Of a stretch of 64,000 nt of DNA, positions 23,852 through 32,607 are shown piece by piece. This DNA is from Anaerolineales bacterium (GTDB taxonomy: Bacteria > Chloroflexota > Anaerolineae > 4572-78 > J111). The first letter of the stretch is position 1; every line of letters starts with the position of its first letter. The stretch is from the NCBI GenBank assembly GCA_015075185.1, contig JABTUW010000005.1, positions 124,001-188,000 of the forward strand, given 5' to 3'. A program made the translations under genes and the position numbers. Below the pieces are notes generated by a model. That model saw only the letters and a program-made list of their open reading frames with translations. It searched no databases and was not told where the DNA came from.

Positions 23852-24184
23852 GGAGTTGAACCTGGATTTGTACAAATTGACCTGTCCAGCCTGGTCAGCA
23901 AATACATTGGGGAGACAGAAAAAATTTAGAACGCATTTTCACGGAGGCCCAGAGCGGCAATGCGATCCTCTTCTTTGATGAAGCTGACGCCATCTTTGGC
24001 AAACGCTCCGAAGTGCGCGATGCCCACGATCGCTACGCTAACATCGAAATTAGTTACCTCTTGCAGCGCATGGAAGCCTACGACGGCATTACGATCCTGG
24101 CAACCAATCTGCGGGCCAATTTGGGCGAGGCTTTCACTCGCCGCCTACAGTTCGCCCTGGATTTTCCTTTCCCCGATGCAGCGA
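23852..24184 (+). pseudogene. Broken AAA+ ATPase fragment
   Basis: The translated pieces ELNLDLYK, IDLSSLVSKYIGETEK, then LERIF, FFDEADAIFGKRSEV and LATNLRANLGEAFTRR match the central part of an AAA+ ATPase (Walker B FFDEAD, sensor 1 region, arginine finger). The Walker A end is missing. At least two frame breaks occur, both at A runs (near 23871-23877 and 23921-23927), each consistent with loss of one A. The right end is cut off by a transposase remnant near 24184. Confidence 0.75.
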
Positions 24185-24430
24185 ACCCACTGGGGCATTG
24201 AAAACGGCTTGCATTATCGTCGTGATGTCACTTTGAAGGAAGATCGCTGTCGTTTGAAAATCGGCCGTGCTGCCCGCACCATGGCCCCCTTAAACACTCT
24301 CGTCCTGGCCCTCATCCTCCGCCAAGGCTACGATTATCTGCCCCAAGCTCGGCGTCGTTATGCTGCTCGACCTTTGGAGGCCCTCCAACTCATTATGCAA
24401 AATCCTCATCACCGACTGAACATGCCGTGA
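24180..24430 (+). mobile_element. ISAs1-type transposase C-terminal remnant
   Basis: About 80 codons matching the end of ISAs1-family DDE transposases: HWGIENGLHYRRDVTL, EDRCRLKIG, APLNTLVLALI, ending at TGA 24428-24430. The catalytic front part is absent and the fragment is joined directly to the AAA ATPase remnant. Terminal inverted repeats could not be found. Confidence 0.75.
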
Positions 24431-24960
24431 GGGGGTCAGTCCCAGAAATGAGGTAAGTTTTGGGGCAGGTGACAAGGAAGCCCAAACTTCATCCCAGCGG
24501 TCACTGAGCAAAACAGCGCGCAAGGCTAACATAGCCTGTGCCCCCTCACGGCTCCAGCGCATCCCGGCCTGCTTCAGCCGTTCCTGGAGGACAACTTTGC
24601 AGCCCGACTCGACCGAGCCACTGCCGACGGGATAACCGGCCTGCCGATAACATAGTTTTACCCAGGAAATGACTTTTTCCTGGAACCGGCACCTATTGTT
24701 AAGGAGCCAAAGTTGCTGGCAAACTAGCACAAATGTTCATATTTGGCAAGATATGGCTACGACGTGAATAATCAAATTCAATACTGACAAGCTAAGACCT
24801 CGAGCAACTCGGCCGTGACCTCTCGTCGCTGCGGTGTCACTTGGGCCGTTATCTCATCAAAACTTGCCTCTGGAAATTCCTCTCGCCACTGCCACAGCCT
24901 GTCATACATCGCTTCAATCGCTTGTTGCAGCTTCTCCTTCTCTTTTTCCCGTCGGCTCAT
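24431..24960 (-). mobile_element. ISKra4-type transposase remnant with internal deletion
   Basis: On the - strand an N-terminal piece starts at ATG 24960 (MSRREKEKEKLQQAIEAMYD through ELLEVLACQY, stop at 24778). A C-terminal piece lies at about 24431-24725 (GYPVGSGSVESGCKVVLQER, ALRAVLLSDRWDEVW). Together they resemble the two ends of an ISKra4-family transposase, with roughly the middle two thirds replaced by about 50 bp of unrelated sequence. The C-terminal end runs into the ISAs1 remnant. Not functional. Confidence 0.75.
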
Positions 24961-24995
24961 TTCTCCCCTTTCCTTAAATTTGGGACGAATCCCCA

Positions 24996-25052
24996 TGGAG
25001 CGTTTTGTGGTGCGTTTACCGCCGCGCTGCCGGTACGTTGGGGGGATATAGT
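24996..25052 (+). promoter_or_regulatory. SARP-type promoter, site A
   Basis: Four half-sites TGGAGCG (24996), TGGTGCG (25008), CGCCGCG (25020), CGGTACG (25031), with start-to-start steps of 12, 12 and 11 bp. The -10 box TATAGT is at 25047-25052. The same geometry occurs at 29451, 32152, 38643 and 41566. Direct repeats ending about 8 bp before the -10 are the known target layout of SARP activators, and two SARP genes lie in this region. It drives the ParB-like gene at 25087. Confidence 0.8.
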
Positions 25053-25086
25053 GGGATTAAATCATCACATTAAGGAGAACCTGCCC

Positions 25087-25569
25087 ATGCTACTAGCCAA
25101 AAACTTATCCCGCCCCACGCCGAACTTGGATCAACTGGCCTTGCAGGATTTTGTCCACGCAGCTCACCGGGGATTCTGGCGAGACTGGTTGAGCTGGTTG
25201 ATCCGAAAAAACAACCATCTCCTAGCTTTTGAACAGGTTCGCCAACACCTGTCCTTTAAAGGACAACACCAGCGCGGCTTATGCGCCGTTCCACTGGACA
25301 AAATTGTGGGGAGCGTGAACCGTTATCGCGACTTTGACCGGGCTTTTTTCCCCCGCCACAGCCGAACACGGGATCGCTGGCTCAGCATTAACAAAGCCTA
25401 CTATCAGGACGTTGCCCTGCCGCCGGTGGAGCTGCTCAAGGTGGGTGAAATGTACTTTGTCAGCGATGGGCACCATCGAGTATCGGTGGCTCGAGCGTGG
25501 GGGCAGGAGTTTATTGACGCCAGTGTGACCGAGATTGACACATCTGAGCCTATTCTGCTCAATCTATAA
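25087..25569 (+). CDS. ParB-like nuclease-fold protein
   Basis: A 160-residue cytosolic protein, with AAGGAG before ATG 25087. The C-terminal half (about 60-155) looks like a ParB N-terminal domain: VPLDKIVGSVNRYRDFDR, LPPVELLKVGEMYFVSDGHHRVSVARAWG. The DGHHR stretch corresponds to the conserved GxxR-type nucleotide (CTP) box of ParB/Srx folds. It is not a chromosome-partition ParB, because the HTH and dimerisation domains are missing. The only gene directly behind SARP site A, it ends 47 bases before the convergent regulator gene. Confidence 0.7.
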   Translation: MLLAKNLSRPTPNLDQLALQDFVHAAHRGFWRDWLSWLIRKNNHLLAFEQVRQHLSFKGQHQRGLCAVPLDKIVGSVNRYRDFDRAFFPRHSRTRDRWLSINKAYYQDVALPPVELLKVGEMYFVSDGHHRVSVARAWGQEFIDASVTEIDTSEPILLNL

Positions 25570-25616
25570 GAGATGTGTGGAAAATGTCAGTTAAACGTTG
25601 TGCTAGGGTATTTAGA

Positions 25617-28600
25617 TTAGCTGCTGAGCCGAGCCAGAGCCGCCTGACAGCGGATCACTTCGACCTCGTTTCCGGCGGCCTGGAAACCGGCCTGAGCCTC
25701 TTTGAAGCAACCCACAGCCGCTTCAATCTCGCCTCGAGCCGCAGCCAATTCTCCCCGGGCCTGACTGGCCAGCGCCAGCCACGTACGGCTACCGTAGCGG
25801 GAGGTTGCCTTGTCTAGGTGGCCGGCAAAGGTTTCCGCGCTAATCAGATCTCCCTGGGCAACTCGGATACTCACCGCCACCGGCAGCAGTAGCGACTCGC
25901 AGGTGCCGCAGTGTCCATGAGCCTCACTGGCAGCTAATCCCAGCGCCAGGGATTGATCGGCGGCAGTCAAATCACCGGCTGCCAGTCGGTTGCGCGCCAG
26001 CGCCGCATAAACCCGGGTCTGGCAGTGTGACCGCAGGTGGGCCCGTTCGGCCGCCATTACGCCCTCTTCCAAAATAGAGCGACCCTCCTCCAGCCGGCCC
26101 CGAACTGTCAGAAGATCCCCCAGCCGCTGGCTGGCTACCGCTTCACCAGAGGCCGTACCCAGTTGGCGATTCAGTTGAAGCGATGCTCTGAGGGCCGCTT
26201 CCGCCTCTGACCAGCGGCCGACCTGATAATCAAGCGCCCCATTGACCGATTGACACACAGCAATTGCCCGTGGAGCGCCCATGCGTTGGGCCTGCTGCAA
26301 CATTTGATCCACCGTGTGTTTGACCTCTGCGTAAGCTCTATCACCATACAGGTGATACTCCCACAGACACAAATGAGCGTCAATGGCAACGTGGAAATCT
26401 ATGTTAGCACCGGCCAGCACGGAACGCTGTTGTTCAAAGTCTAACCCTTCCTGCCACTTACCCAATGAATGAGCGGCTAAGGCCAGAACTTCGTAGGCTC
26501 GAGCCATCGCATCATGAGCATCCAGATTTTTAGCAACGTTTAGACAACGTTGAGCAATGTCGTAAGCCTGTTGATACTCATCCCGATGCCAGTGCCACAA
26601 GGCCAGATAATACAACAAATCGGCGTGCTCAACCGACTCCTCGACCGTTTCGCCTATTTCCGTTTGAGCCACTTCCAGGTAGGATTGAGCAGCATTCATA
26701 TCTCCGGTGGTAATCAGGGCGAAGGCGGCTTGCAGATACAGTCGTATTCTTGCTTTCGGAATGGGCTGCCAATTTTCGCTTGCCTTCAAAGCGAGCGCTT
26801 GGTCAACATAGGCCACGGCTTGGCGCGAATCGGCCAGAGTATAAGAACACCAGGCCAATTGTGACAGAATGTGCCAGCGTTGGTCTGGTTGAGCCAGCTC
26901 CAATTCGTCCATCAGCTCCAACGCCTGCTTAAAGTAGTCAACAGCCATTTCAAGGGCATAAACATCTATAGCTTTATGCCCCGCCTGGGTCAGATAAGGC
27001 AGAGCTTGCTCCGGCCGATCACTAAGCTTGTAGTGAAATGCCAGCGATTCAATATGCGGCCGGAGACGGTCGGGGTGGGAACCGTATGTTGTTTCGAGGG
27101 CAGCCGCAACCCGGGTGTGCAGCCAGGCTCGCCGGACCTGGCTAAGCCCGTCGTACAGGGTATGGCGGATCAAGGAGTGGCGAAAACGATAGCCTGCTTC
27201 CGTTTCTTCCAGAAGATGACCTCTAAGGGCGGCATCAATCGCGTCCAATAATTCACCATCAGGCAAATCGGTCACTAGCCGTAATAGCGGAAAGCGAAAT
27301 TCTCGCCCAATGATGGCCGCTGCCGTGAGCACCGCTTCAATATTCTGGCCAAAACGGTGCATTCGCTCCCGCAGCAATTCCTGAAGCTCAGCAGAGACTG
27401 ATGGAGTAATACCCGGTCTCATCCGCCATTGGCCCGCCTCTTGAACCAGATGATCGGCCTTAAGCATGGCCCGGGTAATCTCTTGCGTACAAAAGGGGTT
27501 GCCCTCGGCCAGTTCGGCGATAGCCTTGGTGAGCGTCGGATCGGCTGCGCTTTCCAGAATATGGCTAATGATTTGAGCACCATCCTGCTCCGGCAGAGGG
27601 GTGATATGCTGCACCTCGCTTAACTGCTCGCGATAGAGCGCATTGAGCAGGTGGTCGAAGGGGAAGGTAGGTCGAATTGCTATGTCGGTTCGATAGGTGG
27701 CCAGCAAGACGAGGGGGGCCGAGCGGGTCTGCCGGGCCAGAAAATGGAAGAGACTCAAGCTGGCTTCATCGGCGGCATGCAGATCATCCAACAACAGGAC
27801 TACCGGAGCTTGGGCGGTCAGGGTGGTCAAAAATGTGGCGGTGGCTTTAAACAGGGCGGAATGTTCCTGTTGGGGATCGCTTGATCCCAGCGGTTGGTAG
27901 TGGGTAATGGGGTGCTGTTCGGCCGGCCGCTGCTGCTCTCCCAGGTAACGGTCAAAGGCTTCGATGAAGGGTTGATAGGGCAGATGCCCTTCCTCTTCAT
28001 AGGCTGCGCCGATAAGAGTTGGCATACCAACCATCGCGGCAAAGCGCAAAGCTTCATAGGCCAGCCTAGTTTTGCCCACCCCGGCATCTCCGGCCAACAA
28101 GATGATACAGCCCCGACCCTGCCGGGCCGCCTGAATCCTGCTTTGCAGGGTCGCCAGTTCTACTTTCCGTCCGGCCAGGGGAATACTCCGTTCCATCTCA
28201 ACGGCAATGGGCGCGGGGGGCAACCAAACCGGTTTAGGTTTGGCTGCGGGCGGCGGCGACACCTGACCGCTCATAATTTGCCGGTACAGGGCTTCGGTTT
28301 CGGGGTCGGGCGGCGCCCCATGGGCCGCTAACACCTCCAGACAGGTTTGGTATTGGCGCAGGGCTTCGTGGCGGCGGCCGGCCAGGGCATAAAGCTGCAT
28401 TAACTCCCGGTGGATGGACTCATCAGCCGGGTGGGGAGCCAGCAGCAGTTTTAATAAGTCAATGGCCGCAGGATAGTCTCCACTTTCTCGATGCTGGGCC
28501 ACCCTTTTCAAAGTAGCTCGACGGTCCAGGTTAGAGGAGGAAGTAGGGGAGAAATTGGCAAATTCCTCTTCTGCCGCTTTGTTTTTCTGGAGCGAAGCTG

Positions 28601-29399
28601 AAGCTTTTCCTTTCTGCCGGGCTTTCAAGAACGGCTCAACGATACGCTGCGCTTTTATCGCCTCGAAGAGCGTCGTTGTTTCTTCGTCAGGTGGCAAGCC
28701 CAGCTCTTTTTCCAGCAGCGCCGTATACTCTTCGTACTGACGCAGCGCTGCGGCCTTTTGGCCGACCTCTCCATAGAGCTGCATCAGGTGACGTTGGGCC
28801 GGTTCGTGCAACGGGTCGAGCGCTACCCAACGCCGGCCATACGGAATGGCGGTCTCGTAGTTGCCCTGGCGGCTGTAGCCCCACACTAACCGTTCCAAGG
28901 CCCCGGCCAGTTTCTGGCGCAACGCTTCCATTTGAAAGAACTGCCACTCGTCAAACTCCGGCGCATCCGGCAGGGTAAAACCGGTCAAAAAATCACCGCG
29001 ATAAAGCTCGACCGCTTCGGCCAGCAGCGGCAGGGTCTCTGCACTCACTTTATCCGAGGAATTGTGATTTAACGGGGTTTTGAGGTGCTGTTGAAACGCG
29101 GTGACATCCAGCCACATGTCTGCTTCAGGCCGAAGTCCCACCTGCTCCCGGCTGATCTCCAGCCAACTATCCCCCAGCGTCTTCTTGAGCGACCACAGAG
29201 TATGACGCAAATAAGACAGCGCCCGGCTCTGGTCGGCATCGGGCCAAAGCAGGGTACTCAATGCATCCCGGCTGTGGCTTTGAGCGGTGACGACTAAATA
29301 AGCCAGCAGAGCCACACCTTTGCGCGACTCAAGCTCAAGCGATTCATCATTAAGCTCAATTCGGGGCGGGCCAAGGAAAAACAGTTTCAGCTTTGCCAT
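25617..29399 (-). CDS. SARP-type regulator: BTAD + AAA (STAND) ATPase + TPR, 1260 residues
   Basis: A cytosolic transcription activator. The N-terminal winged-helix DNA-binding domain (about 1-95, LKLFFLGPPRIELND) is joined to a bacterial transcriptional activator domain (about 100-250). A second helical BTAD-like segment follows (about 300-370, ESGDYPAAIDLLKLLL). A STAND-type ATPase comes next, with Walker A GDAGVGKT and Walker B VVLLLDDLHAAD. The C-terminal ~500 residues are TPR-like repeats that probably sense a ligand or partner. SARPs activate promoters with direct repeats near the -10 box. Site E (29451) lies just across the divergent intergenic region and is a likely target. Confidence 0.93.
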   Translation of the reverse strand: MAKLKLFFLGPPRIELNDESLELESRKGVALLAYLVVTAQSHSRDALSTLLWPDADQSRALSYLRHTLWSLKKTLGDSWLEISREQVGLRPEADMWLDVTAFQQHLKTPLNHNSSDKVSAETLPLLAEAVELYRGDFLTGFTLPDAPEFDEWQFFQMEALRQKLAGALERLVWGYSRQGNYETAIPYGRRWVALDPLHEPAQRHLMQLYGEVGQKAAALRQYEEYTALLEKELGLPPDEETTTLFEAIKAQRIVEPFLKARQKGKASASLQKNKAAEEEFANFSPTSSSNLDRRATLKRVAQHRESGDYPAAIDLLKLLLAPHPADESIHRELMQLYALAGRRHEALRQYQTCLEVLAAHGAPPDPETEALYRQIMSGQVSPPPAAKPKPVWLPPAPIAVEMERSIPLAGRKVELATLQSRIQAARQGRGCIILLAGDAGVGKTRLAYEALRFAAMVGMPTLIGAAYEEEGHLPYQPFIEAFDRYLGEQQRPAEQHPITHYQPLGSSDPQQEHSALFKATATFLTTLTAQAPVVLLLDDLHAADEASLSLFHFLARQTRSAPLVLLATYRTDIAIRPTFPFDHLLNALYREQLSEVQHITPLPEQDGAQIISHILESAADPTLTKAIAELAEGNPFCTQEITRAMLKADHLVQEAGQWRMRPGITPSVSAELQELLRERMHRFGQNIEAVLTAAAIIGREFRFPLLRLVTDLPDGELLDAIDAALRGHLLEETEAGYRFRHSLIRHTLYDGLSQVRRAWLHTRVAAALETTYGSHPDRLRPHIESLAFHYKLSDRPEQALPYLTQAGHKAIDVYALEMAVDYFKQALELMDELELAQPDQRWHILSQLAWCSYTLADSRQAVAYVDQALALKASENWQPIPKARIRLYLQAAFALITTGDMNAAQSYLEVAQTEIGETVEESVEHADLLYYLALWHWHRDEYQQAYDIAQRCLNVAKNLDAHDAMARAYEVLALAAHSLGKWQEGLDFEQQRSVLAGANIDFHVAIDAHLCLWEYHLYGDRAYAEVKHTVDQMLQQAQRMGAPRAIAVCQSVNGALDYQVGRWSEAEAALRASLQLNRQLGTASGEAVASQRLGDLLTVRGRLEEGRSILEEGVMAAERAHLRSHCQTRVYAALARNRLAAGDLTAADQSLALGLAASEAHGHCGTCESLLLPVAVSIRVAQGDLISAETFAGHLDKATSRYGSRTWLALASQARGELAAARGEIEAAVGCFKEAQAGFQAAGNEVEVIRCQAALARLSS

Positions 29400-29450
29400 C
29401 GAGGCTACCTCAGCAGCCGATTATAACACAAATCAGTGAACTTACCTCAA

Positions 29451-29506
29451 TAGACGTTTGTTTAAACGCCTTCTTACACGACCGATAGACGAGGCTGGGA
29501 TAAACT
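29451..29506 (+). promoter_or_regulatory. SARP-type promoter, site E (variant half-sites)
   Basis: TAGACG (29451), TAAACG (29463), TACACG (29475), TAGACG (29486): steps of 12, 12 and 11 bp, and -10 TAAACT at 29501-29506. Aligned on the final CG, the -10 lies at exactly the same distance as in sites A-D. The half-site consensus is TANACG instead of GGTRCG. The site lies between the divergent SARP gene (start 29399) and the operon beginning near 29556. Confidence 0.72.
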
Positions 29507-29555
29507 GAGGTCAGATCAATCAATTAAACATTTTACTAACGAAAGGAGCACCAAA

Positions 29556-29717
29556 ATATCTAAGGATGTGATTGAACTAGAAGGGCCGGGAGCGGCCAAC
29601 CCGAGTACAGAGAAAGTGCCGGCCATTTCACGGACCGGCAGCAATGTTCTCAAGCAAATGAGAAAACCCTATAACTGGGTACAAAATCATACCATCAATA
29701 TAAGGAGATTTCTATGA
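29556..29717 (+). CDS. Possible 53-residue small protein with AUA start
   Basis: A strong ribosome site GAAAGGAG (29541-29548) stands seven bases before ATA 29556. From there the frame is open for 53 codons, and its stop TGA (29715-29717) overlaps the ATG of the next gene (ATGA), as in coupled operons. No ATG lies near the ribosome site; GTG 29568 is the only usual alternative but is badly spaced. The peptide is hydrophilic (EGPGAANPSTEKVPA) with a basic, aromatic end. It is either a real small gene with a rare start or an untranslated leader. Confidence 0.35.
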   Translation: MSKDVIELEGPGAANPSTEKVPAISRTGSNVLKQMRKPYNWVQNHTINIRRFL

Positions 29718-30214
29718 AACGCAAAATATTTGTAGGGATGGGGCTGGTTGTGATCCTGATTGGCCTCATTGTAACGGCGGCCAGTGCCAACGGCCAGGCC
29801 GAACTGGCAAAAGTACGGAAGGCGACGACCAAATTCCAGCGCGTCGAGGTGGCTCGGAAAGCCGGATATGACCTGCGCGAGGGCCTGGACCACTGCTTCG
29901 CCAACCCTGGCGTCGGAGCGATGGGCTTTCATTATATTAACACGGATATACTCGACCTGAAGCTGGATGCGTTGCAGCCAGAAGCCATGGTATACGCCCC
30001 CGGGCCGAAGGGACAACTCAAGCTTGGGGCGGTTGAATACATCGTGCCGGCGGCTGACTGGGACGCAGCCGGTAATACCAAACCGCCGTCGGTGCTCGGC
30101 CGCCATCTCCACCTGAACAAAGATCTGGGGGTATATGTGCTTCACATCTGGCTCTGGAAGCACAACCCGGCCGGCATGTTCGAGGATTGGAATCCCACTG
30201 TCTCCTGTCCGTGA
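29714..30214 (+). CDS. Conserved exported protein of unknown function
   Basis: A 166-residue protein with AAGGAG before ATG 29714 and a signal peptide (about 1-25, ending ASAN). The mature domain has the conserved-looking stretches HCFANPGVGAMGFHYIN and LHIWLWKHNPAGMFEDWNP, with His and Cys residues that could form a metal site. I remember uncharacterised bacterial proteins with this C-terminal motif but no function. It is the first normal gene behind SARP site E. Confidence 0.75.
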   Translation: MKRKIFVGMGLVVILIGLIVTAASANGQAELAKVRKATTKFQRVEVARKAGYDLREGLDHCFANPGVGAMGFHYINTDILDLKLDALQPEAMVYAPGPKGQLKLGAVEYIVPAADWDAAGNTKPPSVLGRHLHLNKDLGVYVLHIWLWKHNPAGMFEDWNPTVSCP

Positions 30215-30288
30215 TCAGGGACACTATGCGATACATAAACACTGGCGAAAATAAAAAATAGATTTTAAGTAAAAGGAGATTATAAAAA

Positions 30289-30540
30289 ATGGCGCTTTAT
30301 ATGGATATTCACAAACGACTTGATGGCCTGACCACTGAAGCTGTTACTGGAGCCCATCAGAAAGACTTAGAGGTTCAGCAAAAATACGGAGTAAAATACC
30401 TGAAATACTGGTTCAACGAAGCCGATGGGACTGTCTTTTGCCTGTGTGAGGCCCCCAGCAAGGAAGCCGCCGAAGCCGTCCACCGCGAAGCACACGGCCT
30501 CGTCGCCGACGAAATCATCGAGATCAAAGAGGGCGTGTAA
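30289..30540 (+). CDS. DUF4242-like small protein
   Basis: An 83-residue ferredoxin-like alpha/beta protein with the pattern DIHKRLDGLT, VKYLKYWFNEADGTVFCLCEAPS and AVHREAHGLVADEI, typical of DUF4242 (nickel-binding SCO4226 type). His residues, including H39-like positions and HREAHG, may bind metal. AAAGGAG precedes ATG 30289. It is followed by a strong hairpin, so most transcripts of the site E operon may end here. Confidence 0.8.
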   Translation: MALYMDIHKRLDGLTTEAVTGAHQKDLEVQQKYGVKYLKYWFNEADGTVFCLCEAPSKEAAEAVHREAHGLVADEIIEIKEGV

Positions 30541-30552
30541 GATTGCAGCATG

Positions 30553-30587
30553 CCCCTGCCAGCGCTGGCTGGCAGGGGCCTCTTTGC
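30553..30587 (+). terminator. Intrinsic-type terminator hairpin
   Basis: An 11-bp perfect stem CCCCTGCCAGC (30553-30563) with GCTGGCAGGGG (30568-30578), a four-base loop and then CCTCTTTG. The T run is weak, so termination may be partial and let some transcription reach 30715. Confidence 0.65.
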
Positions 30588-30714
30588 CCACTGGTTCAAC
30601 ACTCACGTCGAAGTGTCCAATGTCTCGGAGCCGCCGTTTCTAATTTTGTTAGGTGCTGCGCCCGTCCCGGTACAAACCGAGGTTTGTTACTCCAATTTAC
30701 AAAGAGGACCGTCA

Positions 30715-31236
30715 ATGTTCTGGACAATCTTAAGCAATGCTTTCATTCTTTTCACCCTGTGCCTGGTCCAGGTGTCCATCGGCACGCTCCGGACGATCAT
30801 GATTACCCGGGGCAAACGAATCTGGGCAGCCCTGCTCGGCTTTATTGAAGTGAGCCTGTGGGTCATCGGCGTCAGCCAGATCATCGGTCATCTCGATACC
30901 GCCTGGAATGTGGTGGGTTACAGCGGCGGCTATGTCGCCGGCACGATGCTGGGGATGTGGTTGGAGAGCCGCCTGGCCCTGGGCTATGTCAATGTAGATA
31001 TCGTTTCAGCCACCAGGGGGCCGGAGATTGCCCAGAAAGTGCGCCAGGCCGGCTTCGGGGCCACGCAGTTGCCTGCCCAGGGGCGCTCCGGCCCGGTGCA
31101 GTTGGTCGGGGTGGTGGTCTCGCGCAAGCAGGTGGCTCACCTGCTCCGTTTGGTCAATGAGATAGATGGCGCTTCCTTTGTTACCATCAAGGAAGCGCGG
31201 CAGGTCATCCACGGCTACCAACCGGCGCTGAAATAA
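30715..31236 (+). CDS. UPF0316/DUF2179-like membrane protein
   Basis: A 173-residue protein with AGAGGA before ATG 30715. Three membrane helices (about 4-24, 38-60, 66-90) carry patterns GTLRTIMITRGKR and ALLGFIEVSLWV, typical of UPF0316/DUF5698. A cytosolic alpha/beta DUF2179 domain (about 95-170) ends the protein. Such C-terminal domains are thought to bind small ligands; the transport or signalling role is unknown. Confidence 0.85.
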   Translation: MFWTILSNAFILFTLCLVQVSIGTLRTIMITRGKRIWAALLGFIEVSLWVIGVSQIIGHLDTAWNVVGYSGGYVAGTMLGMWLESRLALGYVNVDIVSATRGPEIAQKVRQAGFGATQLPAQGRSGPVQLVGVVVSRKQVAHLLRLVNEIDGASFVTIKEARQVIHGYQPALK

Positions 31237-31278
31237 CAACTAAAGACTCAATCAAACTCCATGAAAGATAAGGACCTA

Positions 31279-32109
31279 ATGATTATGATGACAACTTTGA
31301 CCCCTGAAATGGAAGCCCTCAAGGCTAAACTCAAGGCGACCTGGACGGCCGGCGACTTTGGGCAGATTGCCAAATCTTACGCCCCCGGCGCAGCCGAGTT
31401 TGTAAACCGGTTGAAGCTACAACCAGGTGAGCGGGTCTTGGATGTGGCCTGTGGGACCGGTAATCTGAGCGTCCCGGCAGCCCGAAGGAGAGCCAGGGTG
31501 ATTGGCCAGGATATTGTCCCCAATTTGCTGGAACAGGGCCGGGCCAGGGCCAATGCCCAGGGCCTGACCATCCGCTTTGAGGAGAACGACGCCGAGGCGC
31601 TACCCTATGACGACGCCGCATTTGATACCGTCATGACCATGTTTGGGGCTATGTTTACGCCCCGGCCCGACGTGACCGCGGCAGAACTGGCTCGAGCCTG
31701 CCGGCCCGGCGGGCGCATCGCTATGGCCAACTGGACGCCGGGCGGCTTCATCGGCCAGATGTTCAAAATTGTGGGCAAATATGTCCCATCGGCCCCCGGT
31801 ATGCCCTCACCCCTGCTGTGGGGCGATGAAGCCATCGTCGCCGAGCGGCTCAACGGCAGCGTGGCCGATCTCCGCCTCACCCGGCGCTCGATCACCTTCA
31901 ACTTCCCCTTTACGCCGGCCGAGGTAGTGGAGTCTTTCCGCCGCTACTACGGCCCAACCTACAAGGCATTCGGCGCTCTGGATGAAAAAGGCCAGGCCGC
32001 GCTGCACCAGGAGTTAGAGCAGCACTGGGCGGCCCACAACCAATCCAAAAATGGGGTGACGCAGGTCGAGTCAGAGTACCTGGAGGTAGTGGCCATCCGG
32101 GCCGCATGA
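31279..32109 (+). CDS. Class I SAM-dependent methyltransferase
   Basis: A 276-residue UbiE/Methyltransf_11-type enzyme. SAM motif I is VLDVACGTGNLSV, followed by the acidic loop IGQDIVPNLL, motif II NDAEALPYDDAAFDTV and motif III RPGGRIAMANW. ATG 31279 (MIMMTTLT) has AAGGA suitably upstream, unlike ATG 31261. The substrate is unknown. Its place in the SARP-controlled block suggests tailoring of a small molecule. Confidence 0.9.
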   Translation: MIMMTTLTPEMEALKAKLKATWTAGDFGQIAKSYAPGAAEFVNRLKLQPGERVLDVACGTGNLSVPAARRRARVIGQDIVPNLLEQGRARANAQGLTIRFEENDAEALPYDDAAFDTVMTMFGAMFTPRPDVTAAELARACRPGGRIAMANWTPGGFIGQMFKIVGKYVPSAPGMPSPLLWGDEAIVAERLNGSVADLRLTRRSITFNFPFTPAEVVESFRRYYGPTYKAFGALDEKGQAALHQELEQHWAAHNQSKNGVTQVESEYLEVVAIRAA

Positions 32110-32151
32110 ATTTAACCATCAAGGCACATTTTCAACCTCAATGAGTATCAA

Positions 32152-32208
32152 TGGTGCGCAGCCTGGTGCGTTTTGAGCTACGTTCATGGTGCGCCAGCTT
32201 GGTATAGT
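32152..32208 (+). promoter_or_regulatory. SARP-type promoter, site D
   Basis: TGGTGCG (32152), TGGTGCG (32164), AGCTACG (32176), TGGTGCG (32187), again with steps of 12, 12 and 11 bp, and -10 TATAGT at 32203-32208. It drives the gene at 32269 and probably the two genes behind it. Confidence 0.82.
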
Positions 32209-32268
32209 GAGAACAATATTAACCAATATTCAAACCAATCCAATCTAACAATGAAAAGGAGATAAAAA

Positions 32269-32505
32269 ATGACAATTAAACGTAATCTATTCATCGGGGC
32301 CGCCCTCTCAACATTGGTCGCCAGCACGCTGTTTACCGCAGGACGCAACTCCAACCGTAAACCGCAGACCGACTGGAACCGGGAACAATGGCTCCGCCTC
32401 TTGAGCGGGACGAATAGCAGCTCTCATATTCAACCTGATCCAGTTAGCCGGCGAGGCGCTCCGGCAGAAATCATCGGCCGGACAGATTATCCACTCTATC
32501 GTTAA
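32269..32505 (+). CDS. Small exported or membrane-anchored protein
   Basis: A 78-residue protein, with AAAAGGAGAT before ATG 32269. One hydrophobic helix (about 7-24, LFIGAALSTLVASTLFTAG) is a signal peptide or anchor. The rest is hydrophilic, rich in Asn, Arg and Ser, with no recognised motif. First gene behind SARP site D. Confidence 0.62.
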   Translation: MTIKRNLFIGAALSTLVASTLFTAGRNSNRKPQTDWNREQWLRLLSGTNSSSHIQPDPVSRRGAPAEIIGRTDYPLYR

Positions 32506-32607
32506 TCAGGGATGAACTCCACCCAACCGAACCGGTTGCAGATTGCGCCCAGTATATTCAGGGTGCAGCAGTACCATTGAAATTTCTCAGAAAATCAGGG
32601 GGACAAG

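Noticed and set aside
23960..24430. A 156-residue protein spanning the AAA and transposase fragments
   Set aside because: Only its second half is a transposase end; the first half is the wrong frame of the AAA fragment.
30550..30714. Upstream start of the UPF0316 gene
   Set aside because: The extension reads through the terminator hairpin; ATG 30715 has a ribosome site and begins the first membrane helix.
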